A DNA stretch of 64,000 nt from Linnemannia schmuckeri. Lineage: Eukaryota; Mortierellomycota; Mortierellomycetes; Mortierellales; Mortierellaceae. Under the pieces are notes generated by a model. It was not told the DNA's origin, ran no database searches, and saw only the letters and a program-made list of their open reading frames with translations. This document shows, one piece after another, positions 12,629 to 26,900 of the stretch. Position 1 is the first letter of the stretch, and each line of letters begins with the position of its first letter. A program made the translations under genes and the position numbers. Location of the stretch: NCBI GenBank assembly GCA_029449235.1, contig JANATG010000010.1, forward strand, positions 1,860,001 to 1,924,000. Reading direction: 5' to 3'.

Positions 12629-14348
12629 CACAGACTAGTATTAGGACTAGGACTAGGAATTGAACAAAGAAAGCATGGGAGGAAAAGCTGGAGAAAGGTG
12701 CGGATAGTATCGACTCCACTTTTTTTCTCCCGTTCAAGTCAAATATTGGTCAAAACGAAAAAACAGAGATCGGCTTACGGAATGTGGGAAGCCTTGATAT
12801 CTCAAGATCAATTAGCTTTTCATTTTTTGAGAGTGCCACTCTCTTGGGTGTGCCCATGCTGTATATTGTCCGCGGCGAAATAAAAAAAAAGAAAAAAATC
12901 AATGCGAGAATGATACAAAGTGAGAGGCGAAAAAAAGAGGGCGTATCAAGATTTCTTACAAGAATGGATTGAATGAAAAATGTACATGGAGTTACGAAAA
13001 GAAAAGCATGTACCTTTCTTGTAAGATTCCACCCGATCCACTCTTCTTTCTTGGTTTTTAATGGATGCATTTTTTTGCAATGGCACATGGATACATGGGG
13101 AACAAAGTTACCAGAAAATATTGGTGATCCATTTCCAAAATCAGGTTTTAAACCTTTTTGTTCTTCAGGTCTCAGGAAGCCAGTCGAAAGGACCCATGTC
13201 CTTTTCTCGCCAAGCGGCAATGAGAACCCCACTGATGCCAACGAGAGCCATGCCCCTCTCTTTCATTGCAAACGGTCAATACTTGGTAATAAATCGCCCA
13301 TACTGAAAGGAAGGGAGGCAATTGCCATATCTTAATAAAAAATAGCGCACAAACCAAGAAAACAAGCGATCGGGGAGGCATATAGCCATCCGTTCCATGG
13401 CTCATTGTGTCCAGTAAGTGAAAACCACACGCTAGGAAAGAGGGTAGAGATCGAACAAGAGCTTTGGCTAGGCTATACAACTCTTTGTCAGTCAATGCAA
13501 GTGAAAGAATACAATACACTACGATCATAACCTACTAAAACAAACGGAACAAACAAACAAAACAGCGAAAAAAAGACACCAGACTATTCATTGAATAAGT
13601 GAAATAGCATGGGACCTCGGTTAGTTCTATCTCGTCAATTCAGTCGATAAAGTAAGGATATATGGATTGAACACGTCGAGGTATTGAACACAAAAGTAAG
13701 AGACTGAAGGAATAGATAACAACGTAAGTAAAAAGAGTTCTTTCTCTTTCTTTCTATTCTCTATTTTTGAGCCTTCGAGCATATCTTCAAACTGAAATAA
13801 ATGGAAGGAGATGACGGGCATTGTTCGGACGTGCAAGGCCCCGATCCTGTTTGTTGTTCGGAGAACAGGAAAAAGGGACAGACAGACTAACACCAAAATA
13901 CAAATTGATGTATACTAAGAAAGGTTAAAGGGGAAGAGGAAAAAAACAAACAAAATGGTTGATTCACAAAGGGAGGCGGAAAAGCAGGTTAGGGGCTAAA
14001 TTGACTGACGAAAAGGGAGCAAAAGGCAACAATGGGCGTAAGTAAATAGACTACTCGAATGGATATCGTTTTTCGATTGAGTTTTATGGACTGTATCTTC
14101 GCCTTGCTGTCCTCTGCTCCTTATTTGTAGTTGGGTTTCTAGCCGTGTTACATCCTTGTCTTTATTTCTGCAGTTAAACCGCCAAATCGGTTCGATTCAG
14201 AACAATGGCATGTCCACCCAACGACAAGGGAACGCTTGCTCTCTTCTTTCCTTTCCTCCATCCCTTGGTTTCGTTATTTTCAACCGCTTTTTTTTATCCT
14301 CTTTTCTTTTGCTTATCCAACTAGACTATTTGATTAACAGTGAATAAG

Positions 14349-17300
14349 CTTGTCTGGGCTACCTGAAGTAGCCTCAATCTTCAATCGCGCGCTTTTTTAT
14401 CCCCACCTCAATTCTCAAAAATTAGTCCTTTTGGCCGATTACTCTTCAACCTCCCACCCCGGATCTCACCATTTCACATCTCCTTATCATCCTCCACTAC
14501 CCTTTTATACAAGCGCGTTGTTCATTTTCTCCTTTTCTTGTTACAATAAAAATATCACTGTCCGATCTGCGATTCAATTTTACTCTCTCTCTCTCTCCTT
14601 CACTCTTGCGCTCCTTCCTTATAGGACCATCGCGAACCACCCCCACCGCATTTTGGTATCACCATCATTCGTTCGTCTCCTTTCTTCTCCTATACTTCTT
14701 CCTTTACTCAACTTTCAATTTATTTCCTCCAACCACAGGTGACAACTCCATGCCCAAAAAGGAATAGCGACACACTCCCGGTATACGTAAGTCGTCCCAA
14801 AACACTGTTCAAGGAATATGCGGAGCGAGGAAAGGAGAGGAGACGACTTGGGGAAATAAAAAAAGAGGAGCAGATGCCGCTTCTTTTTTTCTTTCTCTCC
14901 TCCTTCGTAGCAAACAAATTCCATCTGCCGCTTCCTTGCTCTTTTTTTTTGCCACACCTAACGTCTTGCAGTGACAAACCTCCTTTTTTTTTTTTTTTTT
15001 TTTTTTTCTCGGAGACAAAAGGGTGGATCGGGCCTTTCCGACTGTTCTGTTTTTTTCAGTGTGGATGAAGTGACGAAGGGGTCGCAAGTAACAGATGACC
15101 AAGGAGTAGCTCTTTTGAAAAGAAACTAAAAGCGGCTAGAACAAAAAAAAGTCATACGTGAGGGGATGGACGCCTGATTATCGGAAAAGGGAGACTAGTC
15201 GCTCTACGTCGTGTCCTGGTATCGGCATTCCATTTTGATCATTTTACCGATCGTCGCGACGGTTTTTTTATGTTCTTTTATTTTCCATTGATGTTCCCAT
15301 TGACGCTGGCCATCCCCGGTAGGTTAAAGGCAGCAAGCGACAATCGATACATCTACCCCGCTTTTGTTTTGAACACGCCCTAATGATTTCATCCTTTAAC
15401 TTACAAAAAAAGCGCCTTTCCGCACACTTGGTTCCTTCCCTTGATCTACTGTTTTTCTTTTTGTTTTTATTCATTTGGTTCATTTGGCGTGTGTAAGTCG
15501 TTTATACAATTCTGATCAACTTGCACAAGCGTTGATCTCTTTACTTTTTTTTTTCTTTTGATTTTGATTTTGATTTTGTAACTAGTGATGGTTGGGGTGA
15601 GTGCGATTTTTTTTGTCGCTTTCGCTCGCGCATGTTTGTGGTTTACTAATAAGACTTATTAAGGAATAAAAAGAAGAATGAAGAGAAAAAGACAAAGTTC
15701 TTTTGTTCTGTCTCTGGCTTTGGCTTGCGTACTTGTATTGCTCCAGCTTCACTCTCCATGTCATCTTCATTCAAGTTTCATTGACACAGCACATATCAAA
15801 CGCACGCTACAAATCCCTGACCAATTTTTGATTTTTCGTGGACGACATACGTTTTATTGTGGATCTGAACGGCGGAAGAAACGTGCGTACCTTTTTGTCT
15901 CGGATCGACAAGGCGATAAATCACGAGAGAGTTTGACTCGGATAGACTACCACCGAACGTATCATCGCTATCTATGAACGTCATTCAAAGATGGGTGAAA
16001 GAAAGGAACGACAGCTAGAGGAGGTTCACAAAGAAATCGACTCTCCTTTTCTTTTTCCATGTCAGTCCTAGATTATATATTCAACCTCCCTTGTTGCAAA
16101 GTTCAAGTCAATCGATTTTTTATAGTATTATTTACGCGCTTCCACGTCTCATTAGCGCACAACACACACACACATCGACATGCTCACGGCTTATTCACTC
16201 CTCACCTGTTTTGTATTACTCATCCACATCATATTCAATCCCAATTCAAAATATTCATTCATAACTCCTCCGCATCCCCCCTCCTTATTTATGATGTCTG
16301 TTTCTTTCGCCGCCCTGAGACCACTCCTATCCTCTTCCACTCCTATGTGTACCTTTCCGGCCCACACTGCTTTTTTTTTTCTGTTTGTTTGCTCTCTCAT
16401 CCTTCCTACCTTTTTTTGCTCTTTTTTCTTCATCCACTTTCCGAAACTCTCTTTTAAACCAGCTCTTTTCGACATACCCTACAAGCTGGCACTCACTCCT
16501 CAATACTTACCACAAACCACTTAGTTCTCTTTCTTTCGGTTCCGTCCTGTTTTTGTATTCTTCCTTGCACCATCATTCTTTACTCCTTGTGATTTTCCTG
16601 AATCCCACGCCTATTTCTCTGCCGGACTCTATCCCTCCTCCGTCAGACTTGCTTCTTCTTGCTTTGACCCGACGCTTGTGTATCAATGTATGTTTTTGTA
16701 GTGTAAGCTAGCCCATTAGCTGCATCAACCAATTTGACCCGCACTTGCTCAATTGCAGGCAATTTTACTTTCCCCACTTTTCTCTGTGTCTCTCTCAAGT
16801 TGTTTATGTTTGTTCGCCTTATTTTTTTGTTTGTTAATTATTGACGTGGACATCGATGGCAGCGAGGACACGCAAATAAACCGAAGACAGAAAGAGAGTT
16901 CAGAAGAAACTAAATCCTTATTTGTTCCGTCCTTACTATTTTTGTGTGCAGAACGACAGTAGTTCTCTGTTTGTCTGTCTTTTCTTTGTCTCTCTTGTCC
17001 CAACTCCGTTTTAGCCACCCTTTAATTGGTGTCGCTCTTTTGACGACAAACGTTGTTTTCATTTTCAGAAAGAAGAGCTCGCATTCAGCTTTCTCCTTTT
17101 TTCTTTTGAAAACGAACTATTGTCTTACAAAGAAAATAATCCATATCCATCCGCTCGTTCCTCCTCTCACTTTCCATTCGTCTTTCAGTCCTTTCAAGTC
17201 TTTCGAGTCGTCTAAGAAGGTAAGAAACAGAAGCAGGAAAGAGGTATAAAATGAGAAAGAATGGACGCAAAAAGAGCAACAATACACGAGACAATCATTA

Positions 17301-17990
17301 CGTCCGACAGCTTTGCGCATGTTTATTTGTCTTGCATACATATTTTGCGATATCATACAACTAGGAAAAGAAAAAAAAAGAGACTTTCTTTTGTTTGCAC
17401 TCGTCTTTTTTTCTTCCCTTCATTCATAGTACAATGTGTTTCGGAAAGCTCAAAAACAAGATGAAAAAGAAAGAGACCTTAAGCGGGTTGCTTGGCCGGA
17501 TTCGTTCTTTCGTTAATCGGTTTTGTTCTTTCGTTCGTCAGAGAAGAGCTGTAGTTTATTGCGCTCAAGAAATGGGTTGGCTAAAAAATAACAGCAAAAG
17601 GCAAAGATGAGCAGAGGACAAAAAAAAAAGTAAAAAAGAATGACGGAGATGTTGCTAGACCCGATTTTTTTTATTTGATTGAATGATTTTTCTTGTGCTA
17701 AATAATATCCCACACCACAGTCGCTCCCAGTCTCTTGGAAATTCTGCTCTCACTCTGATCCCTCTCCTCCCTCCTCTCATTCATCTCTCCCTTCTGTTAT
17801 ACTTTCACTCTCCTTACTATACTTTGTCCTGTTTTGCCCTCTTCTCTCATAACCTTTTGTGTCATGTCCCTGTTCACGCCGCATTCTCCCATCCCCACTG
17901 CATCCCCCTCTTTCTCACACCCATCTCCATTCTCTGCTTTTTTTGTGTCATAACAAAACAAAAAAGAAGGCACAACAAAATGAGTTCAAA

Positions 17991-18023
<33 letters not shown>

Positions 18024-19521
18024 GACAACAACACTGGGATATGGATACTCGATTTTTGAATGTATGTGCGCGTTGTAAGTGAAAAAAAACCACCATCTTT
18101 GCTGGATTTGCTCCATTTATATGACATTCCGAGCAATGTCTAGTCTGGTGATCTCTCCGGTTCCCTCTTTTTTTCTGTGCGGTATCCTCTCTCTTTCTTG
18201 CTGCAATGTTTAGCAGTCTCTTCTCTTCTTTCTCTCTCACTTTTTCCTACTCTGTTTATTTTCCAGTCTCCTATTCCAAGCATTTTGTCTTGTCTTTCCT
18301 TGTCATCCTTTGATGTTGTAACACCTGAGTACCTCTACTGTTAATACGTTATTGATGTCTTGTAGGCAAAGAGGAATCTTTTAATGGAGGATAGCAAAAA
18401 TGGCCTCTCTAAGCAGCCGCTGAAAGTTATTTATTAGCTATACATTGTTTGTATCTTGTTTCTTTTTGGATAAGATGTCTGCAAGAAGAATGAGTATCCG
18501 GTAATACACTATCAGGCCCCAATTTATGTAACACGACCAGGTACGAATTAAATGGGACGTCTATTGGCCTAGATGGAGATACGCAAAAAAGATGTAAAAG
18601 AATACAACGTGGGAAGACGTGTGAAGAATGGAGGTGAGATTCGTAGGGAGTAGATATGCGATACGAAAATGGGACGAGCTGAGTGATGAGAGGGGATGGG
18701 GAAAAGGGGTGTGATTAACACATTTTCCGAAACCACAATACCGTAACAAACAATTGAAAGAGACAGAGACAGAAAAAGGGAAAGGAGAGAGACGTATAGA
18801 CTTGATGGGAAATCAACCATTTCATGGCGCTCATCGGACTCTATGCGGCGTGTATTTCTGAACCAGTCCCAGGTCCGTCTTGAGGCTTCTCTAACGACAT
18901 CTAGAATCGCCGTGTTGGTGCACAAACACCACATCGTAACTTGCGCATGAAGAGCCTACCTAGAACGTTTTCCATCTTATTTTTTTTGTGAAATTCTGTT
19001 CTCGTTACCATCCCTCCTGTATTGTGACCAAATGGACCCCCTTTTTTTACGTGTCGGTGTCGATGTCGATTTTGCTAGATGGGACAAAAATTAACAAAGA
19101 GATATTTTTTCTTGTTTGTTATCCTTTCCCCTTTTTGACGGAAAGGGATCATAGCAAAGAAATATGCGCGGCTGTTACTACTCCGAGGGAGTGGAGACAA
19201 AGTGAACGAGAGAGTTTGGAGGAGGAGGAGGAGGAGATGTGGCGTAAAAACGAAAGTAAGAGAAGAGGGAAATGACAGATAGAGGAAGGAGTAGAGGATA
19301 AAAGAGCGGGAAAGGAGTGGAGGGATGGTTATTTTTTTGTTCTGTCGTTGCCTTCACTTATTTGTTCATATTGCGGTGCACTCCTTGTTTGTTTTTCCTC
19401 CCTCTTTTCGTTATTGACAACAAAATCCCTTGTCTTCTTTTCTTTTCTTCTTACTCATTGGGGAAACTTGTTAAAATCAGGACCGGAACGAATAGTGATT
19501 TCTACTTCCTACTCTGCAAAA
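14349..19521. other. Gene-poor region with long pyrimidine-rich plus-strand stretches
   Basis: Long C/T-rich stretches on the plus strand (about 14400-14740, 16060-16700 and 17740-17930) look like the leaders that precede genes elsewhere in this window, but none is followed by a convincing coding exon. An acceptor-like TCAG at 19477-19480 just before the gene at 19522 suggests that part of this region is a 5' untranslated exon/intron series. An (ACA)n run at about 17994-18035 is a microsatellite. No recognisable protein or RNA gene. Confidence 0.45.
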
Positions 19522-20251
19522 ATGAATCTCTTCGATCTCTGCCTCCACACCCCTCACAGTCTTCAGCAGTACCAACAAAACAACGCACAACAACATCGCT
19601 GCGACAACGGAGATCAAGCTCACAACAAAAACGTTTCATCAATTCCTCCTTTTCAATTACAGCCACAACAGCTAGTTCATCATCCATCGTACTACCAAAA
19701 GCAAACACAACATCAATTGCATCCACTCCAACTGACAAACATGCACCATCGGCAGCAGCAGCAAAGACGACAACAGTACCAGGATTATAGACCCAATCAA
19801 GCAAGCGACAGATTCATGACCACAACTCCTACCCCTTCGACCAGTAGCGACAACTGCAGCGACTCTGAAGGAAGTCGAGGAGGGATGATGGGTAGTGTGC
19901 ATGTTGGTGTTGATTCTATTACTCGGTAAGACCATCTTTATCCATTCATGAGTGTGTATGACGATCATTTCATTCATGATCATGACACCATATATCTTGA
20001 TTGGTTTGATCGGTATCTCACCAAAGTAAAAAAAATGCAAGCGACAAATTTTTTTTTCTCATTATTGTCAATTGTCATTTACTCATCGTTCACGAACAGA
20101 ATATAAATCGAGGGCATGCAAACATAGAAAGCAAAAAAAAGAAATTCATTCCCCACCCCATTTCTCATATCTCTAACTGATTGTTAATTCCTATTCATGA
20201 CAACCGACAATGTTCAAATTTTCTAACTGATCGATCGATCTGTTTGTTCCT

Positions 20252-20282
<31 letters not shown>

Positions 20283-20792
20283 GTAATCAGATCCAGGAAT
20301 CCGGATCAGATGGTCAAAAAGCGATCCAGATCAGTGGATAATGAGACGTTCATCGAATTCAGTCAACTTTTCATCTCTCCTATTTCGTCTACTACCAACA
20401 CTTCTGCTGCTCCTACTACTACTACGTCTAACACCGCTACTATTACTACTACTGCTGCTGCTGCTGCCAGAAATGGTAGTAACCAAGACGATAGCTGTGA
20501 TTACTACAACTTCCTGCCAGTATGGACTGCCACTTTAATAAGCCCAGAATCAGGAGTAAGAGTGCAAGGAGGAGGAGGACAAGCAAGATCTAGAATCGAT
20601 GGGCCTCGACCCTCCTGGCCACCCTCTCGTCGAATCAACAACTCTAGTTATCATCCGTAAGTGTGAGCTTCTGTTCCGACATATCTGATTTGTGGCCCAT
20701 TCCCCGACGAAATTTATTTTTGTTTTGTTTCGTCATTTTTCCCTGTGCTTGTCCATGTGGTGTGATTTAGGAGAAGGTGTCTGGTCTGCTGA
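19522..20792 (+). CDS. Uncharacterised Gln/Thr/Ser-rich protein, three exons
   Basis: Exons 19522-19925, 20291-20656 and 20771-20792 give 263 residues. Junction 1 is GTAAGA...TCAG in phase 2 and joins two frames that are both open. Junction 2 is GTAAGT...TTAG, also phase 2, and leads to a seven-codon last exon ending in TGA at 20790-20792. The ATG at 19522 has a favourable AAAA context and begins MNLFDLCLHTPHSLQQY. Exon 1 is Gln/His-rich and ends in a Ser/Thr/Asp-rich acidic part. Exon 2 begins with a basic patch (QMVKKRSRSVDNETFIEF) followed by Thr and Ala repeats and a Gly-rich, basic tail. No catalytic or DNA-binding domain is recognised. The composition suggests a disordered regulatory protein, which is inference. 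The last tiny exon is the least certain part. Confidence 0.55.
20256..20282. repeat. T27 run in the polypyrimidine tract of an intron
   Basis: Twenty-seven consecutive T lie eight bases before the acceptor at 20290 in the first intron of the gene starting at 19522. CTAAC branch-like sequences are present at 20223 and about 50 nt further upstream. Confidence 0.9.
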
Positions 20793-23700
20793 GAATTTGT
20801 TCCTATTTGAGAGATTTTTTGATCAGAAAGTGAGCGGGAGGGAGCGAGAAGAAGCAGAATGAGAGAAGAGAAAAAATAGGAGCCGAGAGTACATTGTAGA
20901 GCCAGGGTCCAATTATTTTCTTGTTATTTGTTTTTGTTTTGTTTTTTTTTCTTTTGCTTTATATTGCATTGTATTGGTTTGTAACAAAAGTGGGATAGAC
21001 ATAACTCATCCTCTATTTTCTCGAAGGATGTAGAGAGCGAACTAGAAAGAGAGGGAATGTGTGTGAGAGGGTGAATGGTTTGAGGGGATGGAGTACGGCG
21101 AACTATGCAGATACGACAGGGGGAAGGAGAGCGGGAAAGAAATTTGGTATTGATTGTTTAATCGGAGAAGTGGAGGGAGGGAGGGAAACAGAGGTATTTT
21201 TTCGTGAGTATGGAAAGGAAGGAAATGAGGGGAAAGGGAGCTAATAAGGGAAGAAGACAATTCCGGTAATGGGATTAGCAAAAAAGTGACCAACTTGCTT
21301 TTGATGCACAATGAGGAAAGAAAAAACAATGCCCTATGTAATCTGAACAGAGAACCAACCAATGTCCCTGTTTTCTTCTCTTACTTTGTATTCAAATACA
21401 CGTACGTACAGTAAGTATTCACCCCCTTTTCTTTTCAAATACAAAAAAAAAAAAACGCTTGTTGTTGAGAGTCGTGTACCTTCTCGGACGTATCACTCCT
21501 GTCTTTAGTTTGTATGATATGTTGTTGTCCTTTTTTCGAAAATCGGTATCGGGTGGACCTTATTGTGACGACCCAGTCTATTCCATTCATTCAATTAGCT
21601 CAATTCACTCTTTCAAGTTTTTTTTCTTTTTACTTTGAGCCTTGGAAAGGTTGCATGGAGGGAAAGAAAGGGAGGAGAGGAGATGAGGAGGAGGAGCTTG
21701 ATTGGCAATCGTACATGCAAGCTGTAAGTCCGTTTGTCTTGTTTCTTGGCCTTTTTCATGTGTCGCCTCGCCCAACTCCTTTATTTTTGTGCGTGTGTTG
21801 ATGTATATGTTGTTGTTTGGTCCGATTGGCAACAAGACGACGAAGAGGGAGATCGGGTTTTGTTTGCAAAAAGGCAACATGAGAGAGACAGAGAGAGAGG
21901 AAAGGAAGGAGAAAGAGGGAAAAAAAGCAGTAGGGGCTGACTATTGGTAGGAAAGGAAGGAACAAAAGGGAAGAAGGAACTGGGAGTTATTGAGAGGATT
22001 CTTCATTTTTTGTTTTTCATTCATGGTTTGTGATGAGTGGGTCAAAAGGAGACAGAGAGGATGGCACGAGCAAGATTTGAAAAGAGGAAGAAGAGGAATT
22101 GGGAAGCGAAAGGAGCAAAAAGAAAGGGGTGGAAAGAAGGGGAGGGGGATAGGATCGGATATGTGCAAAATCAGACCTTGGTATAACGGCGAGAAAGAAT
22201 GTCGATAAACAAACAAAAAACACAACAACCATGCCAAATAAACAGCAAGCAACATGAACAAAAAGAAACCGACCGTTTCCTTTTCACCTCTCGTCTTCTT
22301 TCTCCCTTTCCCTTTCTATTACTTTTTTTCTTCTTGTTCCTTCACCTCTATGCGCGCCTGTCAATTATTCTTGTTAGGTTTGCCATGAGTGCAGCTACCA
22401 ATGAACTTCTCTGTTTGTTTTGTTATTTTTTACCACCATCCCTATCCACTACCTCTTCCCTTTTATCCAAGTTGCATCTTCACTTGCATTGACACACTGA
22501 GCGAGAAGAGAGACATGATGTGATGTTGTAGGGGATGATGATATTTGTTGTTGTTGTTGCTTGTTACCTTGTTCTAGTTGACTTGTGTCATTTTCAATGA
22601 GGTGGTTGAGTTGTATATTCTTTCTTTGTATTGTTCTCAATTGCTTCATTAGTGACATGTCCCGCTATTTCGTTCGCTACTTCGCCTAGCGTCCTTTTCT
22701 TTTGCTCATCATCTCTGCTCATCCCTACTTTTTCCAATGTGTTTGTTTCTGCCTTTTCTTTCCTTTTTCTCTCTCTCCTCTCTCTCTCGTTATGCCTCGT
22801 GTGCCTACTCCCCTCGTCGTTCGGCATGTCCTATCCATCTCTTCTTAATTGACCATGGGTTATCTTTTTTGTTTATCCAAATGACAATTGACCATCTCGG
22901 TATTTGCATGTTGCATGAAACCCATTGACCACCTTGCTTCATGCTCATTTGATTCATTCATCTCCACTCCTTTCCTCTCCTCAAATTCAATGCCTCATAT
23001 TTTTTTTTTGCTCATTGTCAATTACTTTCTTATGTTTTTGTGAGTGTGAGAGTGTGTGAGTATGAGTGTCCCCGGGCCCAGTTGAAGAAGAGGACGACAC
23101 GGTACTCTCTCTCTCTCTCTTTTTTTTTTTTTTTTTTTTTTGCAATTATTTTATGAGAAAAAAGATGAGATCTAGAGTGCTCCTTTTTGTTGTTCTGAAT
23201 CGTGATATGCAGCAGGTCTTCTCTCTGTAATCGACCGACCACAACTTTTCTTTCTTTTTTCTCGATCCTTTCCCTTTCCTTTTCCCTTCACTTCCTTTCC
23301 TTCTAAAAATCCTATTTCGTCCCTCTGTCCGATCTCACTCAATCGGCACATTTTATATATATATATGTATTCCTGTCCGCAGCCTTCTCTTCTCGTCTCT
23401 GTTCTATTGCCTCTATTGCCTAATGTCATCCATCCTTACTAGCGCTGAATCTTGTTTCCCTCGTTTTTGTCCCTCATATTCATACCCCTTCGCACTCTCG
23501 CAACTCAATTCGCATCTCGCAATTCACAACTCGCTATCTTTCTTTCTTTTGTTCTCGTTCTTGTTTCTTCTTACCCCCTTTCGTTTTCTCGACTGTTTTT
23601 TTTTTTCTGTCCCTGCCATCTTCGCTTTTAATCGTTGTTGTTGTTGTTGCCGCTATTGCTGCTGGTTGCTGCTCTATCTTCTCACTTCCCTCTCTTTTCT

Positions 23701-23980
23701 CTTCTCTCTTTTTCTTCTTCGCCTCTGTCCTACTTCTATTGTATCCCAAACCTTTTCCCTTTTCTTCCTATTTTCATTCGTCGCCTTGTCCACTCCACCT
23801 GTCATCGCCTTCATCACTTACTTAATCTACATCTAATACTCATCTCAACTCGCTATCTCTTTCCTTCACGCTCATCACCACTCTCCTCATTCTCCTTCTC
23901 CTTCTCCTATCCCCGACACTCTCTCATCTGTGTTTACATGAGGTAGCTGCATCCACTCTCTGCATTCCCCCATCGTTTCA
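20793..23980. other. Upstream region/leader of the GATA-factor gene
   Basis: Contains the presumed 3' untranslated region of the preceding gene, AG-rich sequence (21020-22180), then strongly C/T-rich plus-strand sequence from about 22260 to 23950 leading into the ATG at 23981. A (CT)n plus T21 tract lies at about 23104-23141. No coding exon is supported. A frame near 21650-21726 (ending LDWQSYMQA before GTAAGT) was considered but lacks a good acceptor. Confidence 0.5.
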
Positions 23981-26900
23981 ATGGATCCAAAGCCTTACCC
24001 TCACCAGAGTGCCTTCCCGCCAGACGCACAGCAATCAGACATCACCCTTCACCAGCGTCCCGTTGCTCAAGACCTGGCCGACCCCGGCCACCATTCCCAT
24101 AACCATAATCAACACTACTACCCTTCCCCGACTCTTCCAGTCGCCAAGGACCCTTCGTCCCTTCCTCCTCCCCCTCTTTCTTCCCCTCCCTTCCACAACT
24201 CCCATCGTCAGCTGCAGCAATCCTTCTGGTCACCTCGCGTTCATCAACAACAACAAGCACACCCTCACTATCAACAAGAGCACCCACAACACTCGAGCCA
24301 TCATCAGTGGCATCGAGAACAGGAGCAACAGGGTTCTCCGTATCCATCGACACAGCAGCAGCACGATATGCGAAGGGAAAAGGGCGATATGAACAGTAAC
24401 AGGAGTAACAACAACAACAACAACGATGACAATTCATATCCTCCTCCTCATCCTCCATATAATCGTCTTTCTGCCTCGTCTTCTTCTTCAGCCATTGATG
24501 TTGATCCGAAGACTCGGCAGCAAGGACAATCGACAGATCCTCGTGCCTCGTCTGTGTCTGGACCAATGAGTGTCAATTCGTCGTCCACGTCAATGCCGAT
24601 GGCTGGGTCTGGATCTGGCTCTGGACCTCCTCTGTCGTCCTCTCGTGGCACAGTGTTTGATCGGGGTGAATATGTCGATGAGACCATGCATGAGGATGAT
24701 CGACGCTCATACCCTCCTCACCTTCCTCCCCACTCGCCCCATCCTCACCGACTCTCTCATCCTCATCCTGTCCACCACCCTCCACCTTACCCCTACTCCC
24801 CCGCCTCGCCTGCCTCCTTTGCCCATAGCGAACGTGAGCGTGAACGAGACTTTGACGTGACCACCTCCTCCTCGTCGTCCTCAGCAACAAGGGGGCCATT
24901 TGAGCTGACACGGCCCATGTCTAACCTCACCTTCCAGCACCGCCAGCACCATTTGCAACAACAACAACAACAACAGCAGCAGCAGCAGCAGCAGCAACAG
25001 CAGTACCACCAGGCATCGCTTGCCAGGCACCAGGGCCAGGGACGGTCGCCCCCGACCTCCCCTCCAGAGGACGAGGCGTTCGGTAGCCGATCGACCCGAT
25101 TTAGTCTTAGCTCAATCGATGGCAATAATCATCACACACACCCTCCTCTCTCTCCCTCGCATCATCGTCATCACGAGAGCTCTCTGCCGGCAAAAGCGAC
25201 AGCAACTATTTCAGCGTCAATTGGAGATCGAGATCTAGACAGCCCCCCTCCCTTGGCCGATCGCCCGTCCTTGTCGTCGTCCCCTTCATCGTCCACGTCG
25301 CACGGGCGCATTTCTTCCCAAGCTGCAGCTGCATCGACATCGTCATCTTCAATTACACAAATAACAACAACAGGCCAATCTGCGACAACTGCATCTGCGA
25401 CAACTTCAACAACAGCAACAACAACTGCGACAAATACTCCCCTAGATGACCCCTCTCCCTCCTCCCGACCACCCTACGCGCGGCGGGACTGGGATTATGA
25501 CCTCGTCCCTCGAGCATCCTTCCACCCTCTCGACACCCCAAGGGATTTTCATCCTTACGTTCGTGCTCACCACTACCAGCCCCTTCACGATGCCCCTCGA
25601 AGAAACTCTGCACAGCCACCATCTCACGCTCACCCCTACCCCTACGAGTACTCCTATCACCCTCACCGCCCTCATCCCTTGAACCGCTCCGGTTCACTCG
25701 ACGAGGGGTATCCGGAGTATTATTATCCCCGCTCGCACTGGGACCCCTATGGTCCTCCTCCACCTTCACACTACCCCTCTCACCTTCCTCCACTGCCTTC
25801 TCACCATTCCGCCTACTTTGACGCCCCTCCTCCTCGACCACCTCCTCCCCCTCACGGCTCAGCGTCATCATCATCTTCATCTCGTCCTCCCGTCGACAAC
25901 AACAACAATAACGACAGTTATCGCACTGGGCAACTTGATGATGGTAGGATGCCTCATTCTAATTATGTCAGCTATGTCGAAGACGGAGAAGGAGAGAGCG
26001 AGGGAGGAGAGCAAAGACGCAGAGAAGGAGGAGGAAAGCAATCGTCGTCAAGGTTCCACAATCTCCGCTTCAAGTTTGGGACTGACATGCCAAGCACGAT
26101 CGATCTCAAATCTGCAATCGAGAGCTGCGATATCTTGTGCCGATTTGCTCTCCATTATGGGAATCAAATCAAGGACAGCGGCAGCACAAGCCACGAGACT
26201 GTTGAAGGATCTACGCTGGGTCTTGATCCGATCGAACGGGCCAACTTGCAGAAGATTCGGAGCATGAACACTACCATGCTGATTGGGATTCAGAAGGCAG
26301 AAAAGTCGAATGATCCGTCGTCCTCATCCTCTGCTGCTGCTGGTGGTGGTCCCTCGGGCGAGACGTTAGAGTCGGATCGGATGATGATGGAGGAGGAGAT
26401 TGAGCTGGATGAGCGTGAAGCTAGCCCCCTGAGGTTCGGGCCTGGTCAACCCTGGAATGTCATGGTTCTTGAGCTGGCCCGCGCTGCCACGTCCATTTTC
26501 CAACTAGCGATTCGTATCAAAGCCTGGGTCAACATGACTCCCGAGGAACGCGAGCTAGACGAGGAGATCAACATGATCCGAGGCAAGCGCTGCCTGCTTA
26601 TGGACAGCACCCTCGCGGTTCCTACGGTTGACCAGCACGGCAACTTGCAGAAAGACTGGGCGGTTGTTCCTGCGGCGACATCGACCTCTAAGAGCTTCTA
26701 CCAGCGACAACGGGATCTAGAGCAGCAAAGACAGACCCACACTGCTGTGCTGCCCAGGCAAACAAAGAACAGCCATCAAGCACAGGCACAGTCGACGGCC
26801 GCCAAGCATGAGTTGGGGTCGTCCTTGGAGAGCAATGGGATGATGATGGACCATGATGGAACGCCAGAGACCAATGCTTTCAAGATCCCGAGACGGAGCA

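Larger units (their letters stand above)
9507..14348. other. Gene-poor region, upstream side of the 4818-9506 gene
   Basis: 9507-9794 is a pyrimidine-rich leader on the minus strand directly before the proposed start. Beyond that I see only AT-rich sequence, homopolymers (T19 at 10361-10379, A28 at 12598-12625) and short frames without domain features or consistent codon structure. No tRNA, rRNA or conserved protein was recognised. It may hold promoter, untranslated exons or non-coding transcripts. Confidence 0.5.

Noticed and set aside
12973..13335. 120-codon plus-strand frame
   Set aside because: No signal peptide, domain or splice partner; composition follows the surrounding AT-rich DNA.
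17434..17610. 58-codon basic ORF starting MCFGKLKNKMKKK
   Set aside because: No homology or context recognised; a frame of this length is expected by chance in 10 kb of gene-poor sequence.
21650..21726. Candidate exon ending LDWQSYMQA before GTAAGT
   Set aside because: The donor is good, but there is no convincing acceptor before it and no partner exon in phase.
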